In this document: piece after piece, positions 39,607-39,990 of the stretch
How positions within the stretch are numbered: the first letter of the stretch is position 1
How the letters are laid out: every line of letters begins with the position of its first letter
Origin: a virus
Direction: 5' to 3' (one strand)
IMG/VR virus record: IMGVR_UViG_3300021962_000249
Span: 1-39,990 of that record
DNA length: 39,990 nucleotides
Translations under genes and position numbers: made by a program
The notes under the pieces: generated by a model
Seen by the model: only the letters and a program-made list of their open reading frames with translations
Databases searched by the model: none
Told to the model about the DNA's origin: nothing

Positions 39607-39990
39607 AGAAATTAATTCGAATCCCCATTTGCATCTGCCAACGAGACATCAAATCATCTGTCTGATAAGTGGTATTTAATGGATCGAAACTAAATGTTGG
39701 AACGCTATTCACACCACGACCTGAACGATATTGGAGTGGATAGACATTTTGATTATTAAGATTTGGAACGAAATAATACTTGCCCCAATCCTTGTTCAAC
39801 AGATTACCGAAGTTGGTGATGTCAAATGTGATATCTACATTCTTGATTGATTGGATGATACGAACATCTGCTCGGTGGTTCCACGGAGTTCTTGCACCGT
39901 TTCTCTTGGTGTATTCACCGCGGTGTGAGGACAGATATGGGTCATTACTGATGAATCTATCTAAATCTTCCCAGATTTGTTGTGCTGTTC
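39605..39990 (-). CDS. TonB-dependent receptor-like outer-membrane barrel, C-terminal end only
   Basis: The frame is open from the right edge to TGA 39605, so the N-terminal part is outside the window; about 127 residues are visible. Segments HRGEYTKRNGARTPW, NHRADVRIIQSI, FDITNFGNLLNKDWGKYYFVPN and the final SRWQMQMGIRINF, with a terminal phenylalanine, are the last strands of a TonB-dependent receptor of the style common in Bacteroidetes. Such barrels import siderophores, glycans or vitamins across the outer membrane. The plug and TonB box cannot be checked. It is adjacent to a tmRNA and a phage late operon, so it is either phage-borne cargo or a contig junction with other DNA. Confidence 0.8.
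   Translation of the reverse strand, partial: TAQQIWEDLDRFISNDPYLSSHRGEYTKRNGARTPWNHRADVRIIQSIKNVDITFDITNFGNLLNKDWGKYYFVPNLNNQNVYPLQYRSGRGVNSVPTFSFDPLNTTYQTDDLMSRWQMQMGIRINF

Overview
The window is part of the genome of a T4-like contractile-tailed phage (myovirus). The evidence is the set of recognisable T4-type baseplate and tail proteins (gp4, gp54, gp26, a gp29-position tape measure, gp48, gp53, gp27, gp5, gp25, gp6, a gp7-position protein, gp8), the T4-type replication and late-transcription set gp33-gp59-gp32 in T4 order, and repeated copies of the T4 late promoter octamer TATAAATA (or one-base variants) just upstream of transcription units. DUF4815-type and Mtd_N-type virion proteins, and a gp32 without zinc ligands, fit the marine (cyanophage/pelagiphage-like) T4 superfamily better than enteric T4. 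Most genes have clear Shine-Dalgarno sequences. The host cannot be named from this sequence.

Layout. 1-9967 (minus strand) is a tail-fibre and adhesion region: a left-truncated Mtd_N-type fibre, small virion proteins, a 564-aa fibre, two overlapping genes of which one is a GT-A-like glycosyltransferase, and a 676-aa fibre with a self-cleaving S74 chaperone. 9972-29833 (minus) is the baseplate series, transcribed 48 -> 53 -> 27 -> 5 -> 25 -> 6 -> 7-like -> small virion gene -> 8 -> DUF4815 protein -> second fibre-connector protein, mostly with TAATG stop/start overlaps. 29869-34630 (plus) runs divergently: 4 -> conserved virion gene -> 54 -> 26 with a probable -1 frameshift extension -> tape measure, ending in a strong bidirectional terminator at 34631-34655. 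34676-37166 (minus) is the SleB-like hydrolase -> 33 -> 59 -> small acidic gene -> 32 operon. 37217-39325 (minus) carries a subtilisin-like protease and a QueC-like PP-loop enzyme. 39339-39592 (minus) is a circularly permuted (two-piece) tmRNA gene. The right edge is the C-terminal end of a TonB-dependent-receptor-like outer-membrane barrel that runs out of the window.

How it works together. The two divergent tail blocks build the hub (27/5/26/29/48/54) and the wedge (53/25/6/7/8/10-type); the gene 4 product completes heads. gp33 in the rightward operon is the co-activator that would, with a gp55-like sigma factor outside the window, switch on the TATAAATA promoters in front of the structural genes. 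The hub needle carries an M15 peptidase where T4 carries a lysozyme; SleB-like and S8 hydrolases are additional lytic or processing enzymes.

The most notable items are (1) the phage-borne circularly permuted tmRNA encoding the tag AKTLTGTYNTPLALAA, (2) a T_TTT_TTC slippery site that fuses the gp26-type protein to a 56-residue extension directly before the tape measure gene, and (3) a Bacteroidetes-style TonB-receptor C-terminus next to the tmRNA. No integrase, CRISPR array, reverse transcriptase or ordinary tRNA gene was seen. No stretch longer than about 300 bases lacks a gene.
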